From assembly GCF_023716485.1 (NCBI RefSeq), contig NZ_CP092418.1, positions 3,876,501 to 3,940,500 of the forward strand: 64,000 nucleotides of DNA, given 5' to 3'. This DNA comes from Microbulbifer variabilis. GTDB lineage: Bacteria > Pseudomonadota > Gammaproteobacteria > Pseudomonadales > Cellvibrionaceae. The translations under genes and the position numbers were made by a program. Positions 1 through 9,666 of this stretch are shown piece by piece (the first letter of the stretch is position 1; each line of letters starts with the position of its first letter). The notes below the pieces were generated by a model, which was not told where the DNA came from, did not search any database, and was given only the letters and a program-made list of their open reading frames with translations.

Positions 1-206
1 AGACTGCATTTAACTGATTATTACTAGATAGGAATTGCTGATATGCACATTGATTCAGCTCAAGTTGAGTACGCTCCCTTCCACACTGCTCTTCCCACTT
101 ACTCCAGTTATACTCTATCGCAAACAAGGGGAGAGATATAACGATGGATATTAGTAGTAATATTGTCTTCATAGATACTCCTTAGAACAAAGCTTGATCT
201 AGTACA

Positions 207-480
207 CTATAAGCGGACACACTCCAGTGTATTTTTTTGTGACTCGTACTGTACCAGGCTGATATAACCCAAAGTGTTTTCACCGTTTTTATTGTAGTAG
301 CCTTCAATTTATTCAAACACTGCTTGACGGGCATTTTCTCTATTCAGTAGTGAATCATGGCAGATGGCTTCTATCTTCAGAGAGCGGAAAAAGCTCTCAA
401 CATAGGCATTATTCCAACAATCCCATTTCCGGCTCATGCTTTGGGGTATCTTGTGTTTAGCAAGAATTTTTCGGAATTTA
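207..480 (-). pseudogene. IS3-family transposase OrfB, C-terminal remnant
   Basis: Read on the minus strand, this stretch gives the usual C-terminal end of an IS3-type DDE transposase: the block SMSRKWDCWNNAYVESFF, then SLKIEAICHDSL, then a GYYNKN..LGYISLVQYES ending and a stop. An in-frame stop sits between AVFE and IEGYY, and no upstream catalytic core is visible, so it is a dead fragment. It faces the OrfA fragment at 934-1237, so the two are not simply the halves of one intact copy. It belongs to the decayed mobile region beside tRNA-Leu. Confidence 0.8.
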
Positions 481-811
481 GCAAGCGGTACAAAAACTTC
501 ATACTTTATAAAATACTTCGGTTCATATACTCCTTTGGTCTATCCAAAAATCCTGAGCCCAGTAACGTTCTCTTATGCGCCAATTCCAATTCTTACAGCC
601 CCACTCCACATACTCTGAAAATCGCATGGCTACTGGGCTTGAAGTTTTGTTGCCCTAAGGTAATATTTCGCCGGTGTGCTAGTTTTTTTTAAGGTTATAT
701 GGGGCACTTTAAAGGGCTTATAAGGGTCTTTAAGTAACGATCACTACCAACAACCTAAAGAAAGAAAATTAAAAGCTTTGAAAGGGTATCCCTGGAAGGG
801 AGGACTTTCCT

Positions 812-937
812 ATGAACGAAAAAGGTAATTCTAATGTACCATCAGGAGACATAGCCTTTGATGGCTGTAGTGGTCTACCAAATCCGGGCACCAATTTAGA
901 TGATAAAGTTATCTTCGAAAATAGAGGTGTTAAATGA
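812..937 (+). CDS. short ORF overlapping the IS3 orfA start
   Basis: A 41-codon frame begins with ATG 812, seven bases after a good GGGAGGA ribosome binding site, and ends in TGA 935-937, overlapping the ATG of the IS3 orfA (ATGA). The product starts MNEKGNSNVPSG and has no recognisable domain, signal peptide or membrane segment. It may be a small host gene trimmed by IS insertion or a chance frame. Only the ribosome binding site and overlap support it. Confidence 0.25.
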   Translation: MNEKGNSNVPSGDIAFDGCSGLPNPGTNLDDKVIFENRGVK

Positions 938-1237
938 ATAAACAGCGTCGATCCTTTTCTCCTGAATTTAAATTAGACGCTGCCCGCTTGGTAGTAGAGC
1001 AGGGCTATTCAATTGCTGAAGCAGCCCGATCGCTGGATGTTGGCACAACGACTATCCGCCATTGGGTGAAGCAACTAGAGGCAGAGTGGAGAGACGCCTG
1101 CAAGTAAAGCGCTTACCACTGAGCAGCAGAAAATTCAGGAGCTTGAAGCCCGTATCAATCGCCTGGAAAGGGAGAAAGAGATACTAAAAAAGGCTACGGC
1201 TCTCTTGATGTCCGACGAGATGAATCGTCCGCGCTGA
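934..1237 (+). pseudogene. IS3-family OrfA, frameshifted
   Basis: The frame from ATG 934 reads MNKQRRSFSPEFKLDAARLV and then the helix-turn-helix of IS3 OrfA proteins (GYSIAEAARSLDVGTTTIRHW). It stops at 1105-1107, but the family's leucine-zipper part (IQELEARINRLEREKEILKK) continues in the +1 frame from about 1088 to TGA 1235-1237. A one-base-type frameshift near 1086 therefore breaks the gene. The first codons of OrfB (LIDRLSEQE) follow to about 1262 and then the similarity ends, so the element is truncated as well. Confidence 0.85.
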
Positions 1238-1294
1238 TAGACCGATTGAGTGAGCAGGAGCTCTATGAGTAAGGGTCGCCCTGAGCTCCATTGC

Positions 1295-1579
1295 TTAGAG
1301 TATCGCTTCCTCGTAGTCACGATCCTCAAAGGCCGCTTCAAAACACGCCCCAATAGCAAGTATTTGAAGCACCCTAAGAAGCGAGTCTACTTCATTCGCT
1401 GCATTATCCTTTTTGACTAGATTAACAAGCTCGAAAAATGAATTTGGGGCTAAAGTGCTTGCTTTCTCCTCATTAGCAATTAAACCCTCACTTTGAAGAG
1501 AGGAGGAAATCTGACTCCTGAGAAGGGCAAGGAAATCTTTTAAGTTTTCTCCCGGTGCCCAAGTATTTCCTTCAAATCC
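1295..1579 (-). pseudogene. orphan C-terminal coding fragment
   Basis: An open minus-strand frame without a start encodes about 94 residues, with runs such as NLKDFLALLRSQISSSLQSE and LQILAIGACFEAAFEDRDYE before its stop at 1295-1297. Its composition is helical and protein-like, while the other frames here look random. It overlaps the last codons of the truncated integrase in a different frame, as if a deletion had joined two unrelated genes. I do not recognise the family. Confidence 0.45.
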
Positions 1580-2046
1580 TCAATATCGCGGACAATGGCT
1601 ATTACATCTTGGGGCTGAAGATCAGCTATAGGCCTTTGGCCAATTCGAGGGAAGGTATTATCTCGTAGCCTAGTCCATACACGGTTGGCATGGCCCTCTG
1701 TCCAGGTTCCTTTCTGGTGGTTCCACCACTCTTCAGCAACAGCAGCAAAACTCCGGTCAATACTGACTCTGGCTTGGTACTTCTCAACTCGTTTCTGTGC
1801 TGAAGGGGCATGATCCTCTGCTAGCAGCTGTTTTGCTCCAGCTACTTTTTGCCTCGCCTGTTTGAGACATACAGAGGGGCAAACGCCCAAGGCCAACGTC
1901 TTTTGCTTTCCTTGGAATCGATATTTAAGCCGCCAATACTTGGAGCCAGTAGGTTTGATCAACAGGCGCAGTCCCTGTCCATCCCTAAGCCACTGATCCT
2001 TGTCGCTTGGTTTGGCCTGCTTGATTTGAGTATCTGTCAGAGCCAT
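1540..2046 (-). pseudogene. truncated P4-type tyrosine integrase
   Basis: The 168-residue product starts MALTDTQIKQAKPSDKDQW and continues with the arm-type DNA-binding domain of P4-family phage integrases (GLRLLIKPTGSKYWRLKYRF, ALGVCPSVCLKQAR), followed by the start of the core-binding domain to about residue 150. Intact members have about 400 residues, with an R..HxxR..Y catalytic domain that is absent here. It lies 168 bp beyond the 3' end of tRNA-Leu and in the same orientation, the usual layout of an element integrated at a tRNA 3' end. The frame fuses to foreign sequence at about 1570. It should be catalytically dead. Confidence 0.85.
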
Positions 2047-2155
2047 TGGTGGTGCTACCTGTTTCTAAATTGAACCGAGGTAGCACCAAATGTAGCACCA
2101 GATAGCACCGGATGACAATGAACTAGAGCGGAGGACTATGTAACCTCCAGATAGC

Positions 2156-2180
2156 AAAAAGCCCCGATTTACGGGGCTTT
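2156..2180 (-). terminator. rho-independent terminator after tRNA-Leu
   Basis: AAAGCCCCG at 2158-2166 pairs perfectly with CGGGGCTTT at 2172-2180 around a five-base loop. On the minus strand the stem is followed by a short T run. It lies 34 bp after the tRNA 3' end and would end the secG/tRNA transcript. Confidence 0.8.
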
Positions 2181-2213
2181 CTGGATGATTCCGAACTTCT
2201 TCGGATCTTGATG

Positions 2214-2299
2214 TGGTGCCCAGGGCGGGACTTGAACCCGCACGAGCATAGCTCACTACCCCCTCAAGATAGCGTGTCTACCAATTCCACCACCTGGGC
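2214..2299 (-). tRNA. tRNA-Leu (anticodon GAG)
   Basis: On the minus strand the sequence folds as a class II tRNA. The acceptor stem GCCCAGG pairs with CCTGGGC, with discriminator A and an encoded CCA. The D arm contains GGTGGAATTGGTAGAC, the anticodon loop is CTTGAGG (anticodon GAG), a long variable arm follows and the T loop is GTTCAAGTC. Lying after secG is the conserved gammaproteobacterial position, and the gene seems to have served as attachment site for the integrase remnant at 1540-2046. Confidence 0.96.
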
Positions 2300-2307
2300 A
2301 AAAATCT

Positions 2308-2748
2308 TTACTGTTGTTCCTCTGAATCAGTTTCCTGATTTACAGCTGGCTCTTGCGAATCGCTGCTTTCAGTCGGAGCCTGAGGAACATCACCGGCTTC
2401 CAGATCTGATTCAAGTTGCGGGATATCGCTTTCGATTTCTGGCAACTCGTTGGCCGGTCCAACTTGCTCAACTGCAGCGGGTATTTGCGGCAGATTTGCA
2501 TCGACATCGGCATCTGCGTTTTGACGAGCCAAAAAGGCCAGCCCCAAACTGGTGACGAAGAATACAGTAGCAAGAATTGCTGTCAAGCGGGAAAAGAAAT
2601 TTCCGCCACCCTGACTACCAAAAACTGTCTGAGATGCACCTGCACCAAAGGAGGCACCGGCCTCGGCACCTTTACCTTGCTGCAATAAAATCAGGCCGAT
2701 AATACCCAATGCAACCAGAACGTGTATACCTAAAACAATTTCTTCCAT
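2308..2748 (-). CDS. secG: preprotein translocase subunit SecG
   Basis: SecG is the small inner-membrane subunit of SecYEG that assists SecA-driven protein export. The 146-residue product has two membrane segments (about 5-22 and 52-71). Between them is the conserved GKGAEAGASFGAGASQTVFG linker with a Gly/Ser-rich FGSQGGGNFFSR end. Residues about 75-146 form an acidic tail rich in Asp, Glu, Gln and Pro; this makes the protein longer than the 110-residue E. coli form. It lies 68 bp downstream of tpiA and just upstream of tRNA-Leu, a conserved order. Similar acidic tails occur in related genera, so the length is not a sign of damage. Confidence 0.95.
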   Translation of the reverse strand: MEEIVLGIHVLVALGIIGLILLQQGKGAEAGASFGAGASQTVFGSQGGGNFFSRLTAILATVFFVTSLGLAFLARQNADADVDANLPQIPAAVEQVGPANELPEIESDIPQLESDLEAGDVPQAPTESSDSQEPAVNQETDSEEQQ

Positions 2749-2816
2749 TTTATGGAAACTCTCTACCGGGGTTGTGCTAACCCGTTTTTAGTATTCCCTA
2801 ACCCGCTCGCTGAATA

Positions 2817-3551
2817 TTATTCAGCAGCACGACAAATTGCGGCGAACTCTTTCGCATCAAGCGAAGCGCCACCCACAAGGGCGCCGTCAATATCAGCCTG
2901 CGCAAACAAGGCGCTGGCATTAGCGGATTTTACACTACCGCCATATAAAATCTGTATCTGCTCACCTACATTACCGAGCTCACCCCGAATAAATTGGTGA
3001 ACGTCCTGCGCTTCTTCAGGCGTTGCAGTTTTACCTGTGCCTATTGCCCAAACAGGTTCATAAGCCACAACTGAATGCTTCCAGGTATCACTTTCGATGA
3101 TGTCGCTAACAGCTTTAAGCTGGTTTGCGATCACCTCGAGGGTACGCTCCTGCTCGCGCTCTTGCAGGGTTTCCCCGACACAAAGGATCGGGATCAAACC
3201 AGCCTGCTGGGCAACCACAAACTTCTTGGCTACCAGCTCGCTTGTCTCCCCATAGAGACTGCGACGCTCGGAGTGCCCAATAATGACATAGCGAGCATTC
3301 CAGTCGAGCAGCATTTCAGCGGATATTTCACCGGTATATGCGCCACTGGATTCCTGACTGAGGTTTTGCGCACCAACACTAAAGCGCTCCCTATCTTCTG
3401 CTACCTGGGATACCAGGGGAATATAAGGAAATGGCGGGCAAACAACAACGTGAGCGGCAATAGCCTGCAAGTCGAAGTCAGAAAAAAAACGTTCGGCAAA
3501 AGCTTTATTGCCGTTCATTTTCCAGTTAGCTGCTACCAGCGGTATTCGCAT
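2817..3551 (-). CDS. tpiA: triosephosphate isomerase
   Basis: TpiA interconverts dihydroxyacetone phosphate and glyceraldehyde 3-phosphate in glycolysis and gluconeogenesis in the cytoplasm. The 244-residue product shows the substrate lysine in AANWKMNG near the N-terminus, the electrophilic histidine in IGHSERR, the catalytic glutamate in YEPVWAIGTG and the phosphate loop YGGSVK. The frame stays open 16 codons further upstream, but the ATG at 3551 has an AAGGAG site eight bases before it and matches the family start. It is a standard length and lies between glmM and secG in the usual order. Confidence 0.97.
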   Translation of the reverse strand: MRIPLVAANWKMNGNKAFAERFFSDFDLQAIAAHVVVCPPFPYIPLVSQVAEDRERFSVGAQNLSQESSGAYTGEISAEMLLDWNARYVIIGHSERRSLYGETSELVAKKFVVAQQAGLIPILCVGETLQEREQERTLEVIANQLKAVSDIIESDTWKHSVVAYEPVWAIGTGKTATPEEAQDVHQFIRGELGNVGEQIQILYGGSVKSANASALFAQADIDGALVGGASLDAKEFAAICRAAE

Positions 3552-3677
3552 GTGTGCTCCTTTAAGGGGCGCAAATCTTAGCGACATTGCCGCCAACATA
3601 CAACCAAAAATATACGAGTTTACCTATCTCACTGATGGCGCCCTATAGAACGCCTCAGGAGCCCCCTAATGAAGGGC

Positions 3678-5030
3678 TCAGCCGCCCCCAACCCTTTGTA
3701 CTACAGCGGAGATCTGCTGTGCCAGTTGCTCTACCTGAGTGCTATCACGGCCCTCCACCATTACCCGGATAAGGGGCTCAGTACCAGAGGGACGCAGCAG
3801 AACACGACCATTGTCAGCGAGTTGAAGCTCCGCATCACTGACCGCTGCCATAACTTCCGGATGGTCGAGTATACCATCGCGATGTCCAAGTCGCACATTA
3901 ATCATGTGCTGGGGAAGCATCTGCATGCGCGCCTTGAGCTGGTGCAGAGGTAGGCCAAATTCAGAAAGGGCTCGAAGCACCTGAAGAGCAGCAACAATAC
4001 CGTCTCCGGTTGTTGAAGCATCGGCGCAGATGATATGGCCAGAAGATTCACCACCCAGCATCCAGCCATTGGCCTTCATTTTTTCGAGCACATAGCGGTC
4101 GCCAACTTTAGCGCGCTCAAACGGGATACTGCGCTCCCGCAGGGCCAACTCAAAGCCGTAATTACTCATCAGGGTACCGACAATGCCCTTACAGCCCCCA
4201 AGATGCTCCTGCTGGTAAAGGCCGATAATAAAGAGCAGCTGATCCCCATCGACAAGATCACCATTGCGATCAACAAACAAAACCCTGTCGCCATCACCAT
4301 CGAAAGCGATCCCGAGATCTGCACCTTGCTCCACTACTGCGCTCTGTAACTGCTTGGGTTTGGTAGAGCCACACTCCAGATTGATATTTAGTCCATCCGG
4401 GCTAGCACTTAAGGCAGTCACTTCTGCTCCCAGCTCTCGAAAGACCTTTGGTGCTATGTGATAAGTGGCCCCGTTTGCGCAATCAAGAACGATTTTGAGA
4501 CCATCCAGAGAAAAGTTCCAAGGTGTGGATGCTTTGCTGAATTCGATATAACGCGAGGCCGCATCATCTACTCGATATGCCTTGCCTAGATTTTCCGCCG
4601 CCTCCATGGGAAGCTCGAGTGCCGCTTCGATCTCGCGCTCTACTTCGTCGGGCAATTTGTAGCCTTCGGCACAGAAGAACTTGATGCCGTTATCGTGAAA
4701 AGGGTTATGCGAGGCGCTGATTACGATTCCCGCTCGAGCGTGAAAAGTGCGAGTGAGGTAGGCAATAGCAGGGGTAGGCATGGGCCCCAATAGGCCCACA
4801 TCAACTCCAGAGTAGATTAAACCCGCCTCCAGGGCAGCTTCAAACATATAGCCGGACACTCGCGTATCCTTGCCAATCAAAATATAGGGGCGACTGGACC
4901 TCTTACCCGCGGACATCTTACCCAGCACCTTACCAGTGGCGTACCCTAATCTCAGCATAAAGTCCGGGGTTATTGCCCCCTTCCCCACATGTCCACGAAT
5001 TCCGTCAGTGCCAAAGTACTTTCTTTCCAT
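3678..5030 (-). CDS. glmM: phosphoglucosamine mutase
   Basis: GlmM converts glucosamine 6-phosphate to glucosamine 1-phosphate, a step towards UDP-GlcNAc for peptidoglycan and lipopolysaccharide. The 450-residue protein begins with the family signature YFGTDGIRG. It has the phospho-serine motif ISASHNP (Ser107 by my count), the metal loop DGDGDR at about residue 246 and the C-terminal phosphate-binding motif [12 protein letters not shown]. No residue looks lost and the length is normal. It lies between folP and tpiA as in other gammaproteobacteria, though a terminator separates it from folP here. Confidence 0.97.
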   Translation of the reverse strand: MERKYFGTDGIRGHVGKGAITPDFMLRLGYATGKVLGKMSAGKRSSRPYILIGKDTRVSGYMFEAALEAGLIYSGVDVGLLGPMPTPAIAYLTRTFHARAGIVISASHNPFHDNGIKFFCAEGYKLPDEVEREIEAALELPMEAAENLGKAYRVDDAASRYIEFSKASTPWNFSLDGLKIVLDCANGATYHIAPKVFRELGAEVTALSASPDGLNINLECGSTKPKQLQSAVVEQGADLGIAFDGDGDRVLFVDRNGDLVDGDQLLFIIGLYQQEHLGGCKGIVGTLMSNYGFELALRERSIPFERAKVGDRYVLEKMKANGWMLGGESSGHIICADASTTGDGIVAALQVLRALSEFGLPLHQLKARMQMLPQHMINVRLGHRDGILDHPEVMAAVSDAELQLADNGRVLLRPSGTEPLIRVMVEGRDSTQVEQLAQQISAVVQRVGGG

Positions 5031-5079
5031 TTCTGTTCTCTACTGCAGCTAACTACGCCGCATTTAATTTGTAAAAGTT

Positions 5080-5108
5080 ATAAAAATGCCTCCACAATTT
5101 TAGGAGGC
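5080..5108 (-). terminator. terminator between folP and glmM
   Basis: GCCTCC at 5088-5093 pairs with GGAGGC at 5103-5108, and on the minus strand the stem runs straight into ATTTTTAT. It lies just after the folP stop. If it works, glmM needs its own promoter in the 5031-5080 interval or depends on read-through. Confidence 0.65.
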
Positions 5109-5123
5109 TAATGTTTGTAGGAA

Positions 5124-6002
5124 TTAGGCTTTAAACCCCTCGACCACTTGCTGTAATCGCAAAACATCAACTGTCTCTGCAACATCGTGCACCCGTAAAA
5201 TCTTTGCCCCTCGCTGGGCTGCCAGCATAGCAAGTGCAAGGCTACCTGGAAGCCGATCCTCCACCTCTCGCTGCAACAGGCGCCCGATCATCGACTTACG
5301 CGACAAGCCAGCCAGTATAGGGACATCCGCTGGCCCCAATTGCGACAAGGCACCTAATAAAGCCAGGTTATGAGCGTCGGTCTTGCCAAAGCCAAAGCCT
5401 GGGTCCAATAGGAGGCGCTCTCGGTTAATTCCCACAGCACAACAGGCCTCAATACGGTCCGCAAGGTAATGGGCGACTTCCGTTACTACATCTCTATAAT
5501 TGGGGGAAGTTTGCATGCTATTCGGCTGTCCTTGCATATGCATAAGACATACAGGTAAATCTGTTTGCGCGGCAGCCGCAAGTGCACCTTCTCGCTCAAG
5601 CGCACGAACATCATTGATAAGCCCGGCTCCCACTTTAGCGGCTTCGCGCATCACTGTCGGTGTACTGGTATCTACCGAGACGACGACATCCAGCCTCGTA
5701 CAAATCGCATCTACCACGGGGAGCACCCTGTCGAGCTCCTCCTGCTCAGAAATAGGAGCGGCTCCAGGCCGAGTGGACTCCCCACCCACATCAATAATTG
5801 CGGCCCCCTCGTCTAGCATTTGCTCGGCCCGACACAACACAAGAGACAGGTCTAGCATGCCAGCCTGATAGTAACTGCCGCCATCGGAAAAAGAATCTGG
5901 GGTGGTATTGAGAATCCCCATCACCACAGGTGAGGAGAGGTTTAGTGTGTGTTTTCCACAGGTGATTTTCATATACAGAGATAAAAAAACGGAATGTCTC
6001 AT
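5124..6002 (-). CDS. folP: dihydropteroate synthase
   Basis: FolP condenses p-aminobenzoate with the pterin pyrophosphate to give dihydropteroate in folate synthesis, and is the sulfonamide target. The protein carries the family motifs in order: MGILNTTPDSFSDGG, IIDVGGESTRPGA, NDVRA, LLDPGFGFGKT, GLSRKS and a C-terminal RVHD. The longest frame gives 292 residues, but the family usually begins near the MKITCGKH methionine, ten codons further in (5972). Neither start has a clear ribosome binding site, so the N-terminus is uncertain. It lies between ftsH and glmM, the usual order. Confidence 0.95.
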   Translation of the reverse strand: MRHSVFLSLYMKITCGKHTLNLSSPVVMGILNTTPDSFSDGGSYYQAGMLDLSLVLCRAEQMLDEGAAIIDVGGESTRPGAAPISEQEELDRVLPVVDAICTRLDVVVSVDTSTPTVMREAAKVGAGLINDVRALEREGALAAAAQTDLPVCLMHMQGQPNSMQTSPNYRDVVTEVAHYLADRIEACCAVGINRERLLLDPGFGFGKTDAHNLALLGALSQLGPADVPILAGLSRKSMIGRLLQREVEDRLPGSLALAMLAAQRGAKILRVHDVAETVDVLRLQQVVEGFKA

Positions 6003-6066
6003 CGGGTTGGGCTGATGCCATCCCGACCTACATTCCGCTTATGCCATTTGAATGTTTCGCTGAGAA

Positions 6067-8004
6067 TCAGTGCTCGTTTAACGGGCCACCAACTGGATTA
6101 CTCTTGTCTGCCTCAGTAGAGGCCTCAGATGTATCCGTTTTATCTACTTCATCGGTTGAGCTGTTGCCGCCGGAACCAAAATTGTTATCTTCCCAGTCTT
6201 TAGGTGGACGCACTTTGCGACGAGCCATCAGGTCGTCCACTTGTTCTGCATCTAGGGTTTCATACTCCATCAGGGCATCTTTCATGGCTTCAAGGATATC
6301 TCGATTTTCCTCTAGCAACTGGCTGGCACGTTCATAGCAGCTATCAATGATACGGCGAACTTCTTCATCAATATCATTAGAGGTCTTGCCGGAAACCGGG
6401 TTACCCTGCCCCGGCTGGCCGCTTTCATCTTCTCCATAGTGCAAGGGACCAAGTTTCTCAGAGAGTCCCCATTTGGTCACCATACTACGTGCCAGGTCGG
6501 TAGCGCGCTCGATATCGTTGGACGCGCCGGTTGTCACACCATCTATACCCAGGGTCATCTCTTCGGCAATACGACCACCAAACAGTGAACACAACTGGGA
6601 TTCAATCGCACGTTTGGAGAGGCTGTACTTATCCTCCTCAGGCAAGAACTGGGTAACACCCAGTGCACGGCCGCGAGGGATAATGGTGACTTTGTGTACT
6701 GGATCATGTTCTGGGACCAGGCGACCAATAATCGCATGACCCGCTTCATGATAAGCAGTATTCACTTTCTCTTTCTCATTCATCACCATGGACTTGCGCT
6801 CGGCACCCATCATGATTTTGTCACGGGCACGCTCAAACTCCTCCATGGTCACCGTACGCTTATTAGCGCGAGCAGCAAAAAGTGCAGCTTCATTCACCAA
6901 GTTGGCTAAATCGGCACCGGAGAAACCGGGTGTACCCCGCGCAATAGTCTGAGCATTGACCTTGTCATCCAGTGGTACCTTGCGCATATGCACAGTCAGA
7001 ATCTGCTCGCGGCCGCGGATATCCGGTAGGCCGACAAATACCTGACGGTCGAATCGACCGGGGCGCAACAGAGCATGGTCGAGTACGTCCGGGCGGTTAG
7101 TGGCGGCGATCACGATCACCCCTTCATTGCCTTCAAAGCCATCCATCTCTACCAGTAGCTGGTTGAGTGTCTGTTCACGCTCGTCATGACCACCGCCAAC
7201 ACCGGCGCCACGGTGGCGGCCTACGGCGTCGATTTCATCAATAAAGATAATGCAGGGAGCTTGCTTCTTGGCCTGATCGAACATGTCACGGACGCGGGAA
7301 GCACCCACGCCGACAAACATTTCTACGAAGTCAGAACCGGAAATAGAGAAGAAGGGCACTTTTGCCTCACCGGCAATGGCCTTAGCCAGCAGGGTCTTAC
7401 CGGTTCCGGGAGGACCACACATCAGTACACCACGGGGGATATTACCGCCCAGGCGCTGGAACTTGGTGGGGTCCCGTAGAAACTCTACCAGCTCCTGTAC
7501 TTCTTCCTTTGCTTCATCCACACCCGCAACATCAGCGAAGGTGGTCTTGATCTGATCTTCGCCTAATAGGCGAGCTTTACTTTTACCAAAAGCCATAGGC
7601 CCGGAACGGCCACCAGCACCGCCCTGCATCTGGCGCATGAAGAACATAAAGACGGCAATAATAATTAGGATAGGGAAACTCGCTACCAAGAGTTGCTGCC
7701 AGATACTGGGAGATTCAGGTTCACGGCCAACGAACTGGGTATTACTGCGCACCAACTCATTAGTGAGTTCATCGTCAATAATCTGTGGCTGGATAGTCTT
7801 GAAGCGACTGCCGTCGGCTTTTTCGCCAGTTATCACCAGACCATCCACAACGACGCTTTTCACCTGTCCCGATTGCACATCCTGAACAAAGTCGGAATAA
7901 CTGAGAGCCTCATCCCGTGTCTGCGGCTTAAAATTCTGAAATACCATCAGCAGCACCGCCGCGATGATCAACCACAGTACAAGGTTCTTTGCCATATCAT
8001 TCAA
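6067..8004 (-). CDS. ftsH: ATP-dependent zinc metalloprotease FtsH
   Basis: FtsH is the membrane-bound hexameric AAA+ protease that degrades misfolded membrane proteins and regulators such as LpxC. The 645-residue product has a first membrane segment at about 6-23, a periplasmic domain, a second segment at about 106-125, Walker A GPPGTGKT, Walker B IIFIDEID, the second region of homology ([19 protein letters not shown]) and the zinc site HEAGH in the C-terminal protease domain. A hydrophilic Ser/Asp/Glu tail ends in LNEH. The family start MAKNL is the fourth codon (7995); either methionine is possible, with GAGGG about twelve bases before the first. Confidence 0.98.
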   Translation of the reverse strand: MNDMAKNLVLWLIIAAVLLMVFQNFKPQTRDEALSYSDFVQDVQSGQVKSVVVDGLVITGEKADGSRFKTIQPQIIDDELTNELVRSNTQFVGREPESPSIWQQLLVASFPILIIIAVFMFFMRQMQGGAGGRSGPMAFGKSKARLLGEDQIKTTFADVAGVDEAKEEVQELVEFLRDPTKFQRLGGNIPRGVLMCGPPGTGKTLLAKAIAGEAKVPFFSISGSDFVEMFVGVGASRVRDMFDQAKKQAPCIIFIDEIDAVGRHRGAGVGGGHDEREQTLNQLLVEMDGFEGNEGVIVIAATNRPDVLDHALLRPGRFDRQVFVGLPDIRGREQILTVHMRKVPLDDKVNAQTIARGTPGFSGADLANLVNEAALFAARANKRTVTMEEFERARDKIMMGAERKSMVMNEKEKVNTAYHEAGHAIIGRLVPEHDPVHKVTIIPRGRALGVTQFLPEEDKYSLSKRAIESQLCSLFGGRIAEEMTLGIDGVTTGASNDIERATDLARSMVTKWGLSEKLGPLHYGEDESGQPGQGNPVSGKTSNDIDEEVRRIIDSCYERASQLLEENRDILEAMKDALMEYETLDAEQVDDLMARRKVRPPKDWEDNNFGSGGNSSTDEVDKTDTSEASTEADKSNPVGGPLNEH

Positions 8005-8170
8005 AGGGATAGCCCTCTCGCTTTCGCACTCAAAATCCGTTCATTTTGCTGTGCCGATCCTATCTATACCCATCAAATCAGTATAGGTGTAGGAGACAAC
8101 AGCCCTGCCGCCCAATAGGAATAATGCTTATACCATATCGAGCAGGCAGACTAGAAATACGCCTTCGCGC

Positions 8171-8803
8171 CTAATTGCCCTTAAAGCCCCTGGCCACCAA
8201 ATAGACCTCGCGAGAGCGAGGCCTGGAGGCGCCAGGCTTACGAGTCACAACACTGTTGTAGCTCGCGCGCAAGTCGCGGATCAGCTCATCAAACCCCTCC
8301 CCCTGGAAGACTTTGGCAACAAAAGCACCCCCAGGTTTTAATACCTGCCGGGCCATATCTACTGCCAACTCTACCAAATACATGGAGGCGGGCTGATCAA
8401 CATCGCGTATCCCACTCATATTGGGGGCCATATCGGAAATCACAAGGTCTGCCATCTCATCGCCAAGATGTTGCAGCAGCTCGTTGAGCACTGACTCCTC
8501 AGTAAAGTCACCTTGCACAAAGTCCACACCGGCCAGGGGGTCCATCGGCAATATATCAGACGCCAAAACCCGGCCTTTGTGCCCCACTAGCTCCATCGCC
8601 ACCTGAGACCACCCTCCCGGTGCAGCGCCCAGGTCGACAACCGTCATGCCTGGCTTGAACAGGCGGTCCTTATCCTGTAACTCCTGCAGCTTGTAGCTGG
8701 CACGGGAGCGATAGCCCTCTTTCTGGGACTGTTTGACGTAATGGTCATTAAAATGTTCACGCAGCCAGCGGTGGCTGCTCTTAGATCGGCCCATCGGGTA
8801 CAA
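8171..8803 (-). CDS. rlmE: 23S rRNA 2'-O-methyltransferase RlmE (FtsJ/RrmJ)
   Basis: RlmE methylates the ribose of U2552 in the A loop of 23S rRNA using S-adenosylmethionine, and assists late assembly of the large subunit. The SAM-binding motif [13 protein letters not shown] is clear. The K-D-K-E catalytic set of the family is visible as the lysine of ASYKLQEL, the aspartate of ISDMAPN, the lysine of FVAKVFQG and the glutamate of SREVYLVA. The longest frame gives 210 residues; the family start is probably MGRSKSS at 8794. It is upstream of ftsH and divergent from yhbY, a conserved arrangement. Confidence 0.97.
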   Translation of the reverse strand: MYPMGRSKSSHRWLREHFNDHYVKQSQKEGYRSRASYKLQELQDKDRLFKPGMTVVDLGAAPGGWSQVAMELVGHKGRVLASDILPMDPLAGVDFVQGDFTEESVLNELLQHLGDEMADLVISDMAPNMSGIRDVDQPASMYLVELAVDMARQVLKPGGAFVAKVFQGEGFDELIRDLRASYNSVVTRKPGASRPRSREVYLVARGFKGN

Positions 8804-8937
8804 TGCCTACAATCACTACAGCTTATTAGTAAGAGCGGTCTTAAGCCGCGATCGGGTCAGCCAAACAACTGCTGACGAGGATCGAGGCTTTTGGTCACTC
8901 CCATATCGATATCCACAAAGTGGTAATGGAGTATTGT

Positions 8938-9240
8938 ATGCCTTTAACCGCCGACCGCAAAAAAGCACTGCGCTCTCTCGGTCACAATCTCAAACCTGTC
9001 GTGACTGTAGCGGGCAATGGGCTCAGCGAGGGCGTGATGGAAGAACTGGAACGTGCACTGGAAGATCACGAGCTGATCAAGGTAAAGCTGATGATCGCTG
9101 ACCGTGAAGTCCGACATCAGATTGTAGGGGAGCTCTGCCAGAAATCCTCTGCTGAACTGATCCAGGAGATTGGTAAAATCGCTTTAATCTATCGAGCTGC
9201 GAAGAAGCCGGATGTACGCAAGTCTAACTTGCTGCGCTGA
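8938..9240 (+). CDS. yhbY: ribosome-associated CRM-domain protein YhbY
   Basis: YhbY is a small RNA-binding protein with a CRM domain that associates with pre-50S particles during ribosome assembly. The 100-residue product begins MPLTADRKKALRSLGHNLKP and contains the family core VTVAGNGLSEGVMEELERAL with a typical basic face. The frame stays open to 8920, but ATG 8938 has GGAG about seven bases upstream and matches family starts. Divergence from rlmE is normal. Its usual neighbour greA lies 46 kb away at 55040, which marks the insertion of the accessory region just downstream. Confidence 0.93.
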   Translation: MPLTADRKKALRSLGHNLKPVVTVAGNGLSEGVMEELERALEDHELIKVKLMIADREVRHQIVGELCQKSSAELIQEIGKIALIYRAAKKPDVRKSNLLR

Positions 9241-9246
9241 TGTTTT

Positions 9247-9276
9247 ATCAAGAAGCGGCCTCTGCCGTTTCTTGAT
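9247..9276. terminator. bidirectional terminator between yhbY and lipoprotein gene
   Basis: ATCAAGAA at 9247-9254 pairs with TTCTTGAT at 9269-9276. The inner CGGC/GCCG stem extends it around a CTCT loop, with one G-T pair between. Two convergent genes end on either side (9240 and 9285), so it probably serves both. Confidence 0.7.
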
Positions 9277-9284
9277 AATCTCCA

Positions 9285-9665
9285 TCAAGTATCTTCATCA
9301 ACAGCAAGCTCACAGGGTACAGACAGTTCCCACATCTCATCGCTAGAAAGTCGAGCAAGCCAACACTTCCGCCCATCCGTAAGTAACTGGAATTTGATGG
9401 GCTTCGCCATATCTCGACCAATTAATGCCATATGCTGCCGATTACGTTCAACAACCAGAAGACTTTTTTCTACAAACACTTCAGAGCCCAGAGTAACTTT
9501 AACCCCACCCAAGGCTTCTGAAACCAGCACTTGTATCTCCGCAGTAACTTCTGGGCTAACCTTTTTCAAAAGCGCCGGTTGGACATTCTGAATATTTGAC
9601 TGAGAGGCGCATCCCAAGCATATAACGGCAAGACAGCAGTAACCTATCAGGGCTGCAATTTTCAT
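9285..9665 (-). CDS. small predicted lipoprotein
   Basis: The 126-residue product has a lysine-containing N-terminus, a hydrophobic stretch and the lipobox LGCA with the acylated cysteine at about residue 19, so it should be anchored in a membrane facing the periplasm. The mature part is hydrophilic, with an EIQVLVSEALGGVKVTLGS stretch and two further cysteines near the end (KCWLARL and VPCELA), which may form a disulfide. It begins one base before the end of the S41 peptidase gene upstream, so the two are probably co-transcribed. I do not recognise the family. Confidence 0.75.
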   Translation of the reverse strand: MKIAALIGYCCLAVICLGCASQSNIQNVQPALLKKVSPEVTAEIQVLVSEALGGVKVTLGSEVFVEKSLLVVERNRQHMALIGRDMAKPIKFQLLTDGRKCWLARLSSDEMWELSVPCELAVDEDT

Positions 9666-9666
9666 T

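Noticed and set aside
357..692. A 111-residue plus-strand frame at the left end.
   Set aside because: It is largely antisense to a recognisable IS3 transposase remnant on the minus strand.
3658..3678. GAGCCC/GGGCTC hairpin at the end of glmM.
   Set aside because: The stem overlaps the stop codon and has no T run on the minus strand, so a terminator is not supported.
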